Shown here: piece after piece, positions 1 to 9,266 of the stretch
Layout of the letters: every line of letters begins with the position of its first letter
Numbering within the stretch: the stretch's first letter is position 1
Assembly: GCA_000226015.1 (NCBI GenBank)
Contig: JH153596.1
Coordinates: 99,740-122,156, forward strand
From: Mnemiopsis leidyi
Lineage: Eukaryota > Ctenophora > Tentaculata > Lobata > Bolinopsidae
DNA: 22,417 nucleotides
Direction of reading: 5' to 3'
Translations under genes and position numbers: made by a program
Notes under the pieces: model-generated
What the model saw: the letters and a program-made list of their open reading frames with translations, nothing else
The model's database searches: none
Told to the model about the DNA's origin: nothing

Positions 1-75
1 TATAAACATACCGGACCAAGTTACCTGTATAAACATACCGGACCAAGTTACCTGTATAAACATACCGGTATAAAC
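1..75. repeat. 27-bp tandem repeat, about 2.6 copies
   Basis: A 27-base unit beginning tataaacataccgg occurs at 1-27 and 28-54, followed by a partial copy that decays into ccggtataaac near 75. The copies are identical where complete. The array lies directly upstream of the polypyrimidine tract and acceptor of the first visible ZMYND8-like exon, so it is either intron or 5' flank. It may extend left of the window. Confidence 0.9.
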
Positions 76-94
76 TTTACCCCCCTTTCTCCAG

Positions 95-3000
95 AGCTCC
101 CCTGGCGAGATGGAGGTAGATGTTGAAGACTCGCCCACCACTTCCCCCGTCAAGCAAAACGGTATGGTTGTTGAAGTAGCCGGCCCTGTTGTTATCCAGT
201 ACAAAGATAAGAAGAACAGAGAAAAGGTTAGTTTTCATCACGACGACAGTTGTTTAATCTTAAGTCGTAAAATATATCTTTGATTCTTTTGCCAAAATAC
301 CAGAAAAGATGCAGTATTTTCGGTTCGGAACAGGACAGATTAAGATGACCGACAATCATGTTGTTTATCGCGGTTTAACGTTCCACAATCAGGATAAGAA
401 AATGAAGAACGACTGTTACTGCTGGATCTGCCACCACACCGGAAACATGCTGTGTTGCGAGAGGTGCCCCCGTGTCTTCCACATCAAATGCGTCCCTCTT
501 ACTGAGGAGCCTGACGATGACTGGATTTGTCCTTGCTGTGCGGTTAGTCTTATCCTGTATTCTCCGTCTGGGTACCATATGCATCACACTTTCCAGTTTT
601 TAATAGAATGATAGATGTATTGCTCAGTTTTTGTAAGGTTTGTATCAGTTGCTGAATTACTATAATATGGTGGATTAAATTTGTCCATTGACTACTTTTA
701 ACCTTACAGCATCTAGAAGAATGTAAGAAGTTGGGAGATCGCTCCAAGTGCTGCAGAACTAATCTTGCCAAGATGCTGCCCTACGCCCTGGACCGGATGT
801 CCAGCAGCGGAACTGAAGCGTTCCAGCAGCCTGTTACAACTGATGTTGCCCCCAACTACTTCGACTTTGTCCACTATCCTATGGACATGGGCACTTTGCG
901 TCAGGTTGGTTCTCAGCTCAATGGTCTTACTGAACTTGATCAACATCCATATATTTCATTCCTTTGATGTTACATTACATGAACATTATATGTTTCTTCC
1001 TCTCAAAGTGCTGTACGTTACAGAAAGCTAAGGCAGGGGTTTGGCAATGTACTCAACATTTTCTCGACAATGCTCGGTGGATCCTTCATAATTGCATCAT
1101 TTTCAATGGAGGTACGTTCTCAAGAAACAACACAACATTTCTCCGGAACTACAAAATAAATAAATCTCACTTTAAATTACAAAAATAAACTTGAACATTG
1201 GCTGCCATTTCCCCCGGGCCCATAACAAATACTACACCTCAGGAAAGAGCAGACTAACTGCGCTAGCTCGCACCGTGTACAACGTGTGTCAACACGAGAT
1301 GTTGGAGATCAGTCTGTGTCCTGACTGCTTCCTCAACTCCTGCACTGCTGACAAGGATTGGTTTACTCGTGTCTGTGTGAGTATTCTGTGGCCTTTGTGT
1401 GTGAATATTCTGTAATCTGTAGTCTGTGCTATATAATTATCAGAAAATTTCCGTCTGTGACCTGTGCCTGTGTGAGTATTCTGTAGTTTTTGCTATATAA
1501 TTTTCTGAAACTTTCTGTGTATGTCTGTGTCAGTATTCTTTATAAACTTGGATACTTTTGTCTGAACGATTTATTGACCATAGCTGTATAGCACGAAGAT
1601 GTTCTTGAAGTCTGTTTCTGCGTAAAGAATTGCTGTTTTTCACACCTATTCTCACAGAAAAAGACACATCGGCTAGTGTGGGCTAAGTTGCGAGGATTTC
1701 CGTTCTGGCCAGCTAAAGTTCTGCAACGACAAGGCCAGCAGATAGATGTCCGGTTTTTTGGGCAACACGAACGAGCCTGGGTCCACGAAAGTAACACACT
1801 AGATATCAGGTAGACCATCAGCATGTTGTGACTCCCGAAATAATGACTGAACTTGCAAGATAGCTGTTATGTCTCTTATCTTAAGATTTGATAACGAACA
1901 TAATGTTAAACGAATGAAAGTATTTAGATTTTCGATAAGTTTTAAAGCGTTATGTTGCGATGGCCGTTCTTGACTGTATCTGAGGTAGAGTCACTTGGAC
2001 AATCTAAGACTAATGTCGTCAGCGAGGAGCCGCCAGCTGGAAACCGGAACAAAGAAGCTGGAACTAACAGGGTTCAGGCCGAGGAGGAGATGAACCGGTA
2101 CGTAGAGAATCTCAAGAAGGCAGGCAGATGGCCCATCGACATTAGTAAGGTATGTATGATTAGTAAGGTATAAGTTGATGCTTCGCCTTTAAATACGGTT
2201 TAATACGTCTAACATTTTTGTGCCACTGCCTAAAATCTTAATCTGTAGCTAAGTCAGAGTGTTCAGCTATCTTCGATTGGTTTTTCACGTGCTGTTTATA
2301 TTAATTTTTTCAAGTGTGAATTTCTAACTTCATATCATAGTGTTACTTCTTATCACAGTGTAACTTTATATCATAGTGTTACTTCTTATCATAGTTTTAC
2401 CTCATGGCGTTCCTTCATGTCATAGTGTTACTTCATGGTCTTTCTTCATATCATAGTGATACTTAATATCAGTGTTACTTCATAGTGATACTTCGTATCA
2501 TAGTGTTACTTTATATCATAGTGTTAGTTGTTATCATAGTGTTACTTCATATCATAGTGTTCTTTATCAGGTGAAGGAAGATCGGGATGAAGAAGAAGAA
2601 GAAGACCGGAGCAATACAGACAACAGTGCACCGAGAAAGAAGAAAAAGGATAAAGCTCCTCTGAAGGAAGTCACTTCCAAAGCCCCCAAATTAAAAATAT
2701 CAAGCAATTCTCTACTCAAAGACGAAAGAATCAGCAATGCTTTCAAGTTTGAAGATGCTGAACTAAAAGGGACTTCTTTAAAGACTGATCGGCCGCCTCA
2801 ACCTAGTGGTAAAAGAAGAAAAACGGACGACAAGATCAAAATTGAAATTGAGCCCGATAGAAAATTCAACAAACATAAACTGGGTTTCAAAAAGTCTACC
2901 AGGTATTTGGGACTAAAGCAATCGAAAACTTTCCTTTTCTGTATTTATCAATTTATAGCTACGCAGTGAATGTTATCATTCAAGAACTTCCAAGTAACAT

Positions 3001-6000
3001 GTTGCCCTCTTCTCTTGATATTTATCGGACATGAACATTGATATTTATCGGACATGGACATTGAGATAAATTTGGGCGGTTTTCCAGATATCTATGTTTC
3101 AGTTACAGCAGCTTGGTTAACTCCACCAGCAACTCCGCCCCATCTGATAGTATTGTTGAGAAGGTTTTCTCCGTTACATCCAACGGATGTAATGCTTGGA
3201 AATATCAAAACAGAGTAAGCTTTAACTTGTGTTTTTATGTAAGCTTAACTTAGGAAAAGTAAGTTAAATCATAAGACAAAAGGTATATTTAAATCACAAT
3301 TAAAAGTTCTGTTGCCAACATTGAAAGCGTAGTCCTACTTGACATGTATGCTAATCGTCTTTATTACAGCTAATGGAGGCGATATCGGGAATGGTAGAGG
3401 AGATGTTAGAGGAAACAAAACAGAAGTACAAATCTGAAGCTGAGAAGGCGGTGGAACTTGCTAAAATGGCAGCTGAACTGGAGAAGGAAACGTTTAAGTT
3501 GGAGATGAAACGTGATGTGAGTAAAGAAGTTCTGAGTACAGTGTATAGTGTGAGTGAAGTGTGACTGCTTTTAAAGAATCGTCTTCTGTCCAATACTCTA
3601 AAATTTTGATACGCCACTCTTATTATGACAGACCAGAATTCTATTTCACCTAACGTAATCAAGATACTCTGGGGCCTGTCTTTGCTTAATACCGTCACAT
3701 TATTTCTCACAACTCCCCGCATACAGAGCAAATGTCGTAGCTGCAAGAGCAAGTCTTCCTCTGAGAGTTCTTCCCGACACGAAGAAGAACTGCGTGTAGC
3801 CCTGGAAGAACAACGTGTACAGCTGGAGACGGAGAAAGACAGGCAGATTGAGGAACTTAGACAACATCTTACTGCTGAGAAGGAGAAGGCTATCGTCGAA
3901 ACAAAGAAGAGTCAATGGGTATGTTTTATGCAGTATCTGGTTTTGGCTTGGGCTTTCCATACAAGCGACAAAATTTGATTCCAAAGCACACTTCTTCTAT
4001 GTTATAATCAAAACTGTCGTTCCATGACCCACCTTTATACTACAGTGTGCGAACTGCAGCGGACCGGCCATGTATCATTGCTGCTGGAACACTAGCTACT
4101 GTGGTTACTCTTGTCAACGGGGTCATTGGCCACAGCACATGTACAAGTGCGAACAACAAAACAGGTAGATAATTTCACGTTTTCATCTCTATTATGATCT
4201 GATAGATTATAATAGAATGATTCTTTGTATCCTCACGTTACCTCCCTCTCACATTTCACTAACATCTTACATTTGTAGATGCACAGACTCACGTGTTAGT
4301 TATTCACCTGTCAAGGCTGTCAGCCTTAAACCTATGTCGGACCGTAAACCTATGTTGGACCGTTATGCAGATTATAATGATTTCGTTCAATACCGTCATT
4401 CTAAATCGTGTAGATAAATAAAGTACCATAATCATGATAATGATTACTATATTTTAACGATCTTTGAAAACCCAGGTTCAAGTCTGATTTGAATCCACCA
4501 TTCATTCAACATGCGAATTCAAGAGAAAACAGTTCATCGCAACATTCAAGTCCAATTGTCGATATTGAACTCGACCATAAACCTGTCGACATTCAGCCTC
4601 TTTATTCTAACTCAACTTTCGACGTGAACACGCAGTATTCAAGTTCAACTTCTTTTCCGAAGAGACCTGTCCCATATACCATGTATTGAATAACAACTTC
4701 TTATTTTTTACCTTGAATATTTTTTACCTCTACGATATGAGGATTTGGCTTTTTATTTCCATCGCCAATTTTTTGACAACTTTAATTCCGAGACAGGACA
4801 TATACTTATTACGAAGTATTCACAAAACTGTTCTCACTTTATGAGTAAAAAGTAATTATTTCAGGTATGAAAATATGATAACTTATCAACCTACAAGCAT
4901 GCATTCAAACACTTTATTATGCATCCCATCATCACTCAACCATGATTCCTGTACCTTTTCCAGCTCATCAGCCGCCCAGCTGTAAGATTCAACAGAATTT
5001 TGAATTTTTGTCGACAGCAAAACTTCTCAAACTTACATTTGACATGATCAGCATTCTTCATTCTTAGTTTGGTTATGCAATTGGATAGATAATTATGAAG
5101 TATTTTGGGGAAACCACCCGCCTCTTACCGCTCATAGTCGTTGCAGCAAATCGGCCGGTGCTGTAGCGGCAAAAAAATTTAAATACTGACATTAACAGTA
5201 GGTGACAAAATTTGTGTAAAAAAAGTTTAATATTTGACGCTTTCATTGCAGCAAATCGGCCAACGCGATAAATGATGATCATTTAGTTACAATATTTCCA
5301 CAATCATTGAAAACCCAGGTTCAAGTCTAATACAAATTCACCACTCAATCAACATGCAAGTTCAAGAGAAAACAGTTCGCCTCAACATTCAAGTCCAATT
5401 GTCGATATTGAACTCGACCATAAAACTGTGGACATTCAGCCTCTTTATTCTAACTCAACTCTCGACGTGAACACGCAGTATTCAAGTTCAACTTCTTTTT
5501 CGAAGAGACCTGTCCCATATACCATGTATTGAATAAAACTTCTTATTATTATGATTATGTTACCTTGTATATTTTTGACCCCCTGAAATAGGGGCAATAG
5601 GCTTTGCATTTTTTTGCGAAATTGCCTTTTTTGACAACTTTAATTCCAAGACGTGAAATGTTCTTGTAGCGAAGTATTAACAAAACAGTTCTAACTTTAT
5701 GAGTAAAAAATAAGTAAGACAACTAACTTTCAGGTATGAAAATATGATAGCTTATCAGCCTGCAAACATGCATTCAAACAGTTCATTATGCATCCTATCA
5801 TCACTCAATCCTGATTCCTGTACCTTTTCCAGCTCTTCTGACTATTCATATAAGAAACCTGCTTCCCAGCTGTAGGTCCATACACAATTTCAAATTGTCG
5901 TCTACAACGTAACTTTTTAAACTTATGTTTCTTTGCAAAAGGGACCATCCTGTGTAGGCCTAAATTTTTGCAGGCAATTCTACTTTTTGGCTTCCCTCAG

Positions 6001-7405
6001 AATTCAGATCGTACAGTGTGGTCTATTCCTTACAGTGAACAACATGGGACGTTTAACTTTAATCAGATTGGGCGCCGGCATATAGTTAATATTATAAAAA
6101 GTGTGCCTAAGCCGCGCAATGGGTCCCGTAAAACGTCCTATGTTGTTCACCGTTGAATATTTCCCTATATCGTTTTATTTCATGTTCATTGTTTATGAAT
6201 TAACTGTACTGTTTGAAAAGTTTTAAACTATAGTTCTCGTTAGATTCTAAGACAATGGCATTTGGGAAGAGTTACAAATTTGTAACAAAAATAATGTGAG
6301 GTAGCGCCGGTCAATAGCGAGCCACGATAAAAAGGATTGTTGACCCCTCCCCAATAACACCGTTCTCTATTGATCTGTACAATGAACGCCCGCGCCCTAC
6401 CCTGACTTTCCTACAATAGAATTTTAAATATTCCAGGTGGATAACCAGGACTCCTGAACCTTCAAACTCATTTCAATACACCGCACTGCACCCCACAACC
6501 ACCACTACCACAAATCATTTTCTATTCCCTTCGTGTTGGATGAGGATGCCTTACCCGCAGTCACCGTGAGAATAGTCTCTGCTAATGTCCGCTAATCCAG
6601 ATCATCACAGAATCATATCAACAACAATTCATGGATTTTTTATTCGTTACCATGTAGTACACTTGTTATTTGTGTCTGGTTGGACAGGTGTTAACCGTAA
6701 CATAAACCCAGGGCAGCCCAAGCTGGACAGATGGATGGTATGGTGCTGGCTAGACAAGCTCCCAACCAGATGCCAGGATCTCCTTCCGAGCAGATAACAC
6801 ATGAACACATAAACAGTCGCCCTGATTAACACTCCTGTCACCAAAGTAAGTACTTCCTCGTTTGATTAGATCTCATTGAATGCATGGGATTGTTAAAATT
6901 TTATCAATAAAGACCTAAATTGAGTTCTCATCGTCAATTGACAAGTGTGGTAAAGGTTTTTTAAATTTTTATTTAAATCTTTCAAAATCGGTCAAATACA
7001 TATAACTTGCACAATGATTGTACAAGACTAAAACCCATCTAGCAACCTCCTTTTGCCACACATATTTTAAGTTAAAAAAACAAATTCCCTGTATGTTATA
7101 GAATATAGATGTATTTAAAGGATTTAAGGGTCTCCAAAACACAGATGTGAGTGTGAAAAACACTCCTGTACGATTTTGGACCCTAGAAGATGGTGAAGTT
7201 ATTGATTCTAACCAGTAATTCCTATCTCAGCTATAGGAACCCGACTATCAGATGTACAAAGAAATGTGACCAAACGACGTGTTACTGTTTCCAAGACATG
7301 CGCTCTCCGTATCTGTGTTGCAACGCCAAGCACCCTCGCTGGAAGTCACGTGCTCTCCTGGTGACGTCATCACGACGAGGAAAACTCGGCCGGAATTTAA
7401 GCTGA
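95..7405 (+). CDS. ZMYND8: ZMYND8/RACK7-like chromatin reader (PHD-bromodomain-PWWP-coiled coil-MYND), multi-exon
   Basis: Nuclear multivalent histone reader; family members bind modified H3/H4 tails and recruit corepressor or demethylase complexes. Core exons: 95(ATG 110)-226, 309-542, 710-904, 1024-1111, 1243-1376, 1658-1809, 2023-2149, 2571-2902, 3109-3214, 3370-3516, 3727-3918, 4046-4164. All have GT-AG borders and phases agree throughout. Probable tail exons: 4476-4682, 4865-4981, 5319-5525, 5734-5871, 6437-6565, 7237-7405. With the full tail the sum is 2910 nt, 969 codons plus stop (human protein about 1190 aa). From ATG 110: PHD about 75-117, bromodomain about 130-225, PWWP about 262-310, Lys/Glu-rich linker with basic runs (RKKKKDK, KRRK), coiled coil about 496-608, MYND 609-643. 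Diagnostic matches include [28 protein letters not shown] and CCWNTSYC. The first exon is open in frame upstream of the ATG, so the true start may lie left of the window. The tail order is inferred from phase, not shown by transcripts. Confidence 0.9.
309..542 (+). other. ZMYND8: ZMYND8 exon 2: PHD finger
   Basis: This exon encodes 78 residues. The last 43 form a C4HC3 PHD finger: CWIC, then CCERC, FHIKC, and a final CPCC after an acidic DDDW stretch. The order and spacing match the ZMYND8 PHD (CWVCHREGQVLCCELC in human). The frame-keeping acceptor is the AG at 307-308. A second, stronger-looking cag at 301-303 would give a frameshift from exon 1, but would place ATG 309 five bases into the exon. 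Confidence 0.92.
710..1376 (+). other. ZMYND8: ZMYND8 exons 3-5: bromodomain and Cys-rich link to PWWP
   Basis: Exons 710-904, 1024-1111 and 1243-1376 together encode the bromodomain. Exon 3 has the FQQPV...[13 protein letters not shown] block (acetyl-lysine pocket, ZA loop). Exon 4 has [14 protein letters not shown], containing the conserved Asn of the family (human [14 protein letters not shown]). Exon 5 has the last helix ([16 protein letters not shown]) and the CPDCFLNSC...WF link that in ZMYND8/ZMYND11 supplies zinc ligands between bromodomain and PWWP. Phases are 0, 0/1 and 1/0. Confidence 0.92.
1377..1515. repeat. Duplicated donor-side intron segment
   Basis: The sequence around the exon 5 donor (tgtgtgagtattctgtgg) is repeated downstream near 1470 (ctgtgtgagtattctgtag), each followed by gctatataatt and a cagaaa/ctgaaa motif. 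The repeat therefore carries a second donor-like gtgagt inside the intron. Confidence 0.6.
1658..1809 (+). other. ZMYND8: ZMYND8 exon 6: PWWP domain
   Basis: Encodes [17 protein letters not shown] followed by [13 protein letters not shown]. This is the PWWP core, with FPFWPA at the motif position exactly as in human ZMYND8 ([21 protein letters not shown]). PWWP domains bind methylated histone lysine and DNA. The exon ends in phase 2 (AG before gtagac) and joins 2023 in frame. I chose acceptor 2023 because it gives a spacing to the following YVENL motif close to that in human; an open frame also extends upstream to 1948. Confidence 0.92.
2330..2567. repeat. Degenerate short tandem repeat (atcatagtgttacttc type) in intron
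   Basis: About a dozen imperfect copies of a unit near 18-22 bases (tcatagtgttacttcatat and variants) fill the 3' part of the intron and run up to the acceptor at 2570. An open frame across it (repeated YHSV) is an artefact of the repeat. Confidence 0.85.
2571..2902 (+). other. ZMYND8: ZMYND8 exon 8: charged linker with nuclear-localisation-like runs
   Basis: Phase-0 start after ttctttatcag; 110 codons plus 2 nt. The encoded segment is low-complexity and charged: an acidic run (RDEEEEEDR), basic runs (PRKKKKDK and GKRRKTDDK) and many Ser/Lys residues. It corresponds in position to the disordered region between the PWWP and coiled coil in vertebrate ZMYND8, where sequence is not conserved. 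The basic runs are plausible nuclear localisation signals (inference). Confidence 0.8.
3019..3064. repeat. Tandem duplication, about 23 bp, in intron
   Basis: The segment atatttatcggacatg followed by aacattg or gacattg is present twice in direct succession, in the intron before exon 3109-3214. Confidence 0.8.
3370..4164 (+). other. ZMYND8: ZMYND8 exons 10-12: coiled coil and MYND zinc finger
   Basis: Exons 3370-3516 and 3727-3918 encode a Glu/Lys/Leu-rich helix with heptad-like spacing ([12 protein letters not shown]..., [20 protein letters not shown]), ending VETKKSQW as in human (VDETKKKQW). Exon 4046-4164 encodes the MYND finger: C-x2-[12 protein letters not shown] and a final KC, with ligands in family order. 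MYND fingers bind proline-rich partner peptides. The exon ends in phase 2 (AG before gtagat), which sets the phase for every tail exon. Confidence 0.93.
4279..4417 (+). CDS. ZMYND8: Probable alternative last exon of the ZMYND8-like gene (short isoform, 693 aa)
   Basis: After the acceptor atttgtag, one base completes the split Arg codon of the MYND exon. An open frame of 45 codons follows, then TAA at 4415-4417. The AATAAA overlapping the stop (4417-4422) suggests polyadenylation close behind. The frame contains a small repeat, KPMSDR then KPMLDR. No good phase-2 donor is present, so the exon cannot easily be joined in frame to the next tail exon. It is therefore best read as an alternative terminal exon giving a 693-residue protein from ATG 110. 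Confidence 0.6.
4417..4422 (+). terminator. AATAAA polyadenylation signal overlapping stop codon
   Basis: Perfect AATAAA starting at the last base of the TAA stop of the 4279-4417 exon. A very short 3' UTR would follow. Confidence 0.5.
4476..4985 (+). repeat. ZMYND8: Tandem-duplicated 3' exon pair of ZMYND8, copy 1 (exons B1 and C1)
   Basis: B1 spans 4476-4682 (207 nt) and C1 spans 4865-4981 (117 nt). Both start with one base completing a split codon and end in phase 2, so each is a symmetric exon. B1 encodes a Ser/Asn/His-rich tail ([20 protein letters not shown]); C1 begins [16 protein letters not shown]1's donor is gtattg, read without splicing as Tyr-stop (TGA to 4689). C1's donor is a good gtaaga, read without splicing as TAA at 4983-4985. 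Exons and flanking introns are copied again 843-869 bp downstream. Copy 1 has lost the AATAAA present after B2 (AATAAC instead). Confidence 0.8.
4986..5318 (+). other. Spacer between duplicated exon pairs, with a 16-bp direct repeat
   Basis: Intron or intergenic material between the exon-pair copies. The segment ttgcagcaaatcggcc occurs near 5144-5159 and again near 5246-5261, bracketing about 100 bp with no counterpart after copy 2. This may be a small insertion. No coding frame is evident. Confidence 0.5.
5319..5875 (+). repeat. ZMYND8: Tandem-duplicated 3' exon pair of ZMYND8, copy 2 (exons B2 and C2)
   Basis: B2 (5319-5525, 207 nt) and C2 (5734-5871, 138 nt) repeat B1 and C1 with a low rate of differences and both frames intact. 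C2 has extra codons near its end (DYSYKKPAS). The acceptors are kept: aaaacccag before B, and aactaactttcag, with a branch-point-like ctaac, before C. B2 read through ends TGA at 5530-5532 with an AATAAA overlapping it (5532-5537), so B2 can also be a last exon. C2 read through ends TAG at 5873-5875; the possible donor gtaggt at 5872 is in phase 2. Confidence 0.8.
5974..6153 (+). other. Unassigned open frame between tail exons
   Basis: An acceptor-like tttttgcag precedes 5974. From it a phase-0 frame runs 59 codons to TGA near 6156, and a phase-2 frame (the one the gene would need) runs about 38 codons to TAG. A second acceptor-like cttccctcag ends at 6000. No convincing donor follows and the product is not recognised. 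It could be another alternative end of the ZMYND8-like gene, or chance. Confidence 0.2.
6437..6565 (+). other. ZMYND8: Probable tail exon D of ZMYND8-like gene
   Basis: Starts after aaatattccag with one base completing a split codon, and ends CC before a good donor gtgaga at 6566: 129 nt, symmetric phase 2. It encodes [13 protein letters not shown], a Thr run and a Pro-rich end (MPYPQS). Read without splicing it stops at TGA 6567-6569. An AATAAA lies at 6906-6911, so use as a last exon is also possible. Confidence 0.5.
6906..6911 (+). terminator. AATAAA polyadenylation signal
   Basis: Perfect AATAAA about 340 bp downstream of the read-through stop of exon D. It could end an isoform that terminates in exon D. 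Confidence 0.3.
7237..7405 (+). other. ZMYND8: Probable terminal exon E of ZMYND8-like gene, Cys-rich
   Basis: After ctcagctatag, one base completes a split codon and 55 codons follow to TGA 7403-7405. The peptide is rich in Cys and basic residues ([12 protein letters not shown], then [10 protein letters not shown]). Two acceptors 6 nt apart (ending 7230 and 7236) keep the same frame and would add or drop two residues. I see no AATAAA close behind. A second frame is also open here for about 40 codons, which lowers confidence. Confidence 0.4.
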
Positions 7406-7955
7406 GCCCTTTATCTACGGAATTTTATCGCTGAAAAGTAAAACTGGTTTTTAATTGTCGCTCTCTGTTTTTTTCTGATTTTTCTATCAATCGATATAAA
7501 TATGTTTTAGTATTTAAAAAGGACTAATAGAACAATCTGATCAATTTAACGAAGTGTGGCATGGTAAACTTAACTACAAAACGGTTTACTTAAAGTTAAA
7601 TATTTTAAAGTGTCAAGTTGCCCATGTTCTAAATATTATTGCTGTTTAAAACATTTGAATTGTGATATATCGCCGTCAACTGTTGACCGTCTATATCCCT
7701 ACTTCATAAATATAAGCTTGATAAACGTTTGCTATTGTGTGATCTGAAGATTTATCATTGATCTTTACATGAAACCATGTTATTAGGTGATTTATGTTGC
7801 CCCTACGTATATTGCTCTAACTGCCCATGGTTGAATAGGGTGATTAAGGTCGGTTTGAGAAGTATAAATGGTTATGTTGTGTCACACACTACTAATAGAA
7901 ATGTCCCAGCCTTTAGCACTGACGAACTGTAAAAACCATTAAGATCGTCCAAACT

Positions 7956-8148
7956 AGAGGTCGTTCAGACATGGCGTGTTCAAAATTTAGCCTTTTTGAT
8001 TTAAACGCCAATTCCACCCCCGTGATCAAGCGTAATTACTTCTGAACCCCCATCAAGTCAGAATGACATCCCACTGCAATCAAATGTAACCACTTGAAAC
8101 CTCGCGATTGATTAAGATTACGTTGTAATTTGAAATGAACGACCTCTT
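7956..8148. mobile_element. MITE-like element, about 193 bp, with 5-bp target duplication
   Basis: The 12-base AGAGGTCGTTCA at 7956-7967 has its exact reverse complement at 8136-8147. The element is bracketed by AAACT at 7951-7955 and 8149-8153, after one extra T at 8148. Non-coding inside. The short matched termini plus a direct duplication fit a non-autonomous DNA transposon. The superfamily cannot be assigned. Confidence 0.5.
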
Positions 8149-8929
8149 AAACTGTAAGTATAATTTATTGGTTCCGAAGAAACCGCTTTGCTGACTGGCC
8201 CGAATCATCGCAGTTCTCTACTCCTATATGGTTAAATTTGTAAATCACAACCTACCGTTAGATTTTAATTAGTAAAACCCTCCAAGTTCGGGCCACTTGG
8301 CACATAAATAGCGTTATCTTTGATTTTTTGGTGAAGGATTTAGGTTTATATTCTATGGGTAATGTGTGTATGAATTTCTAAAATCAGGCATGTTTCATCT
8401 CACAATGATTTTGATCAACTTGAGGTTGAACTAGATTTAATTTGCCGACAGCATTTTACAGCTGGATAGTGTGAGGAGACATGTCCGATTTGGTGCTGTC
8501 TGCTATCTATTCTGTATTCACTGCTCATTTTGTGAGATATTTTACCTTTGTTTGATTAAGGGCAATTTTTAGTTTTATACCGGTTTTATCCTCGAGCAGA
8601 CGTTTACCCCATATCGAGAAATGTGCATGCTTCATTTTGATCTTCGTTACGATATCGATTGTCAATGTGATGATGGATTGTATTGATTGATGTGAATAAT
8701 GGTCCGGTTGTTATATTCGTATGGATATTTGTACAGTTATCCGCGCAGTGAAAGATGAGTCAAGATTAGTTCAACAAAGCGGGGGTTTTCATAATTTTTA
8801 GAACTTTGTCCATTCGATAGCTTGCATATCATGAAAACATTCAGTATAAATTTAAAGATTAATGTTGACATTTTGTTGAGCTGCGACTTTATTTACGTTT
8901 CGCATACCTTCGCAATAGCCTTAAGTTTA

Positions 8930-9266
8930 GGGGGGGAACTCAAAGAAACTCAATAGGGACCCTAAAATTTCCTAAATAGATATTGAGTTTTACCAATCAA
9001 TTTTCCCAAATTGATCAATAAACCATATGAAAATCTTCTAAGAGGCATTTTGTGGTGAACACATAGTACCATGCAATGGATTTTAAAATGTTTCTGTGTT
9101 ATGCAACTGAAAAAGTCTAAGATAATTCAAAATTCTATATCTAAAATACTCAGTATCACCCTAAAATTCCCAAAATTGATATAGATTATCTTAAAAACTC
9201 AATGGGGACCCTAGAATTCCCAAAATTGATAAATAGTTTTTTAGAGTTTAATTGAGTCGCCCCCCA
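8930..9266. mobile_element. Foldback-like repeat, about 335 bp
   Basis: The left end (aggggggg, then aactcaa) and right end (ttgagtcgccccccagt) are imperfect inverted matches. They are flanked by ttaag at 8921 and cttaac at 9270. Inside, actcaatagggaccctaaaat and actcaatggggaccctagaat are direct repeats about 240 bp apart, each followed by an aaattgat-type segment. Non-coding. This is probably a degenerate non-autonomous element. Confidence 0.35.

Noticed and set aside
2472-2570. Open frame upstream of ZMYND8 exon 8 with repeated YHSV
   Set aside because: It translates the intronic tandem repeat; the exon begins at the acceptor 2570/2571.
4489-4689. Separate small gene for the frame ending PYTMY
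   Set aside because: It has no ATG start and fits better as a phase-2 tail exon duplicated at 5319.
6585-6797. 70-codon frame starting with a real ATG between tail exons D and E, and an acceptor/donor pair nearby in phase 2
   Set aside because: An intron from exon D's donor to that acceptor would be only about 35 nt, and no family similarity is seen.
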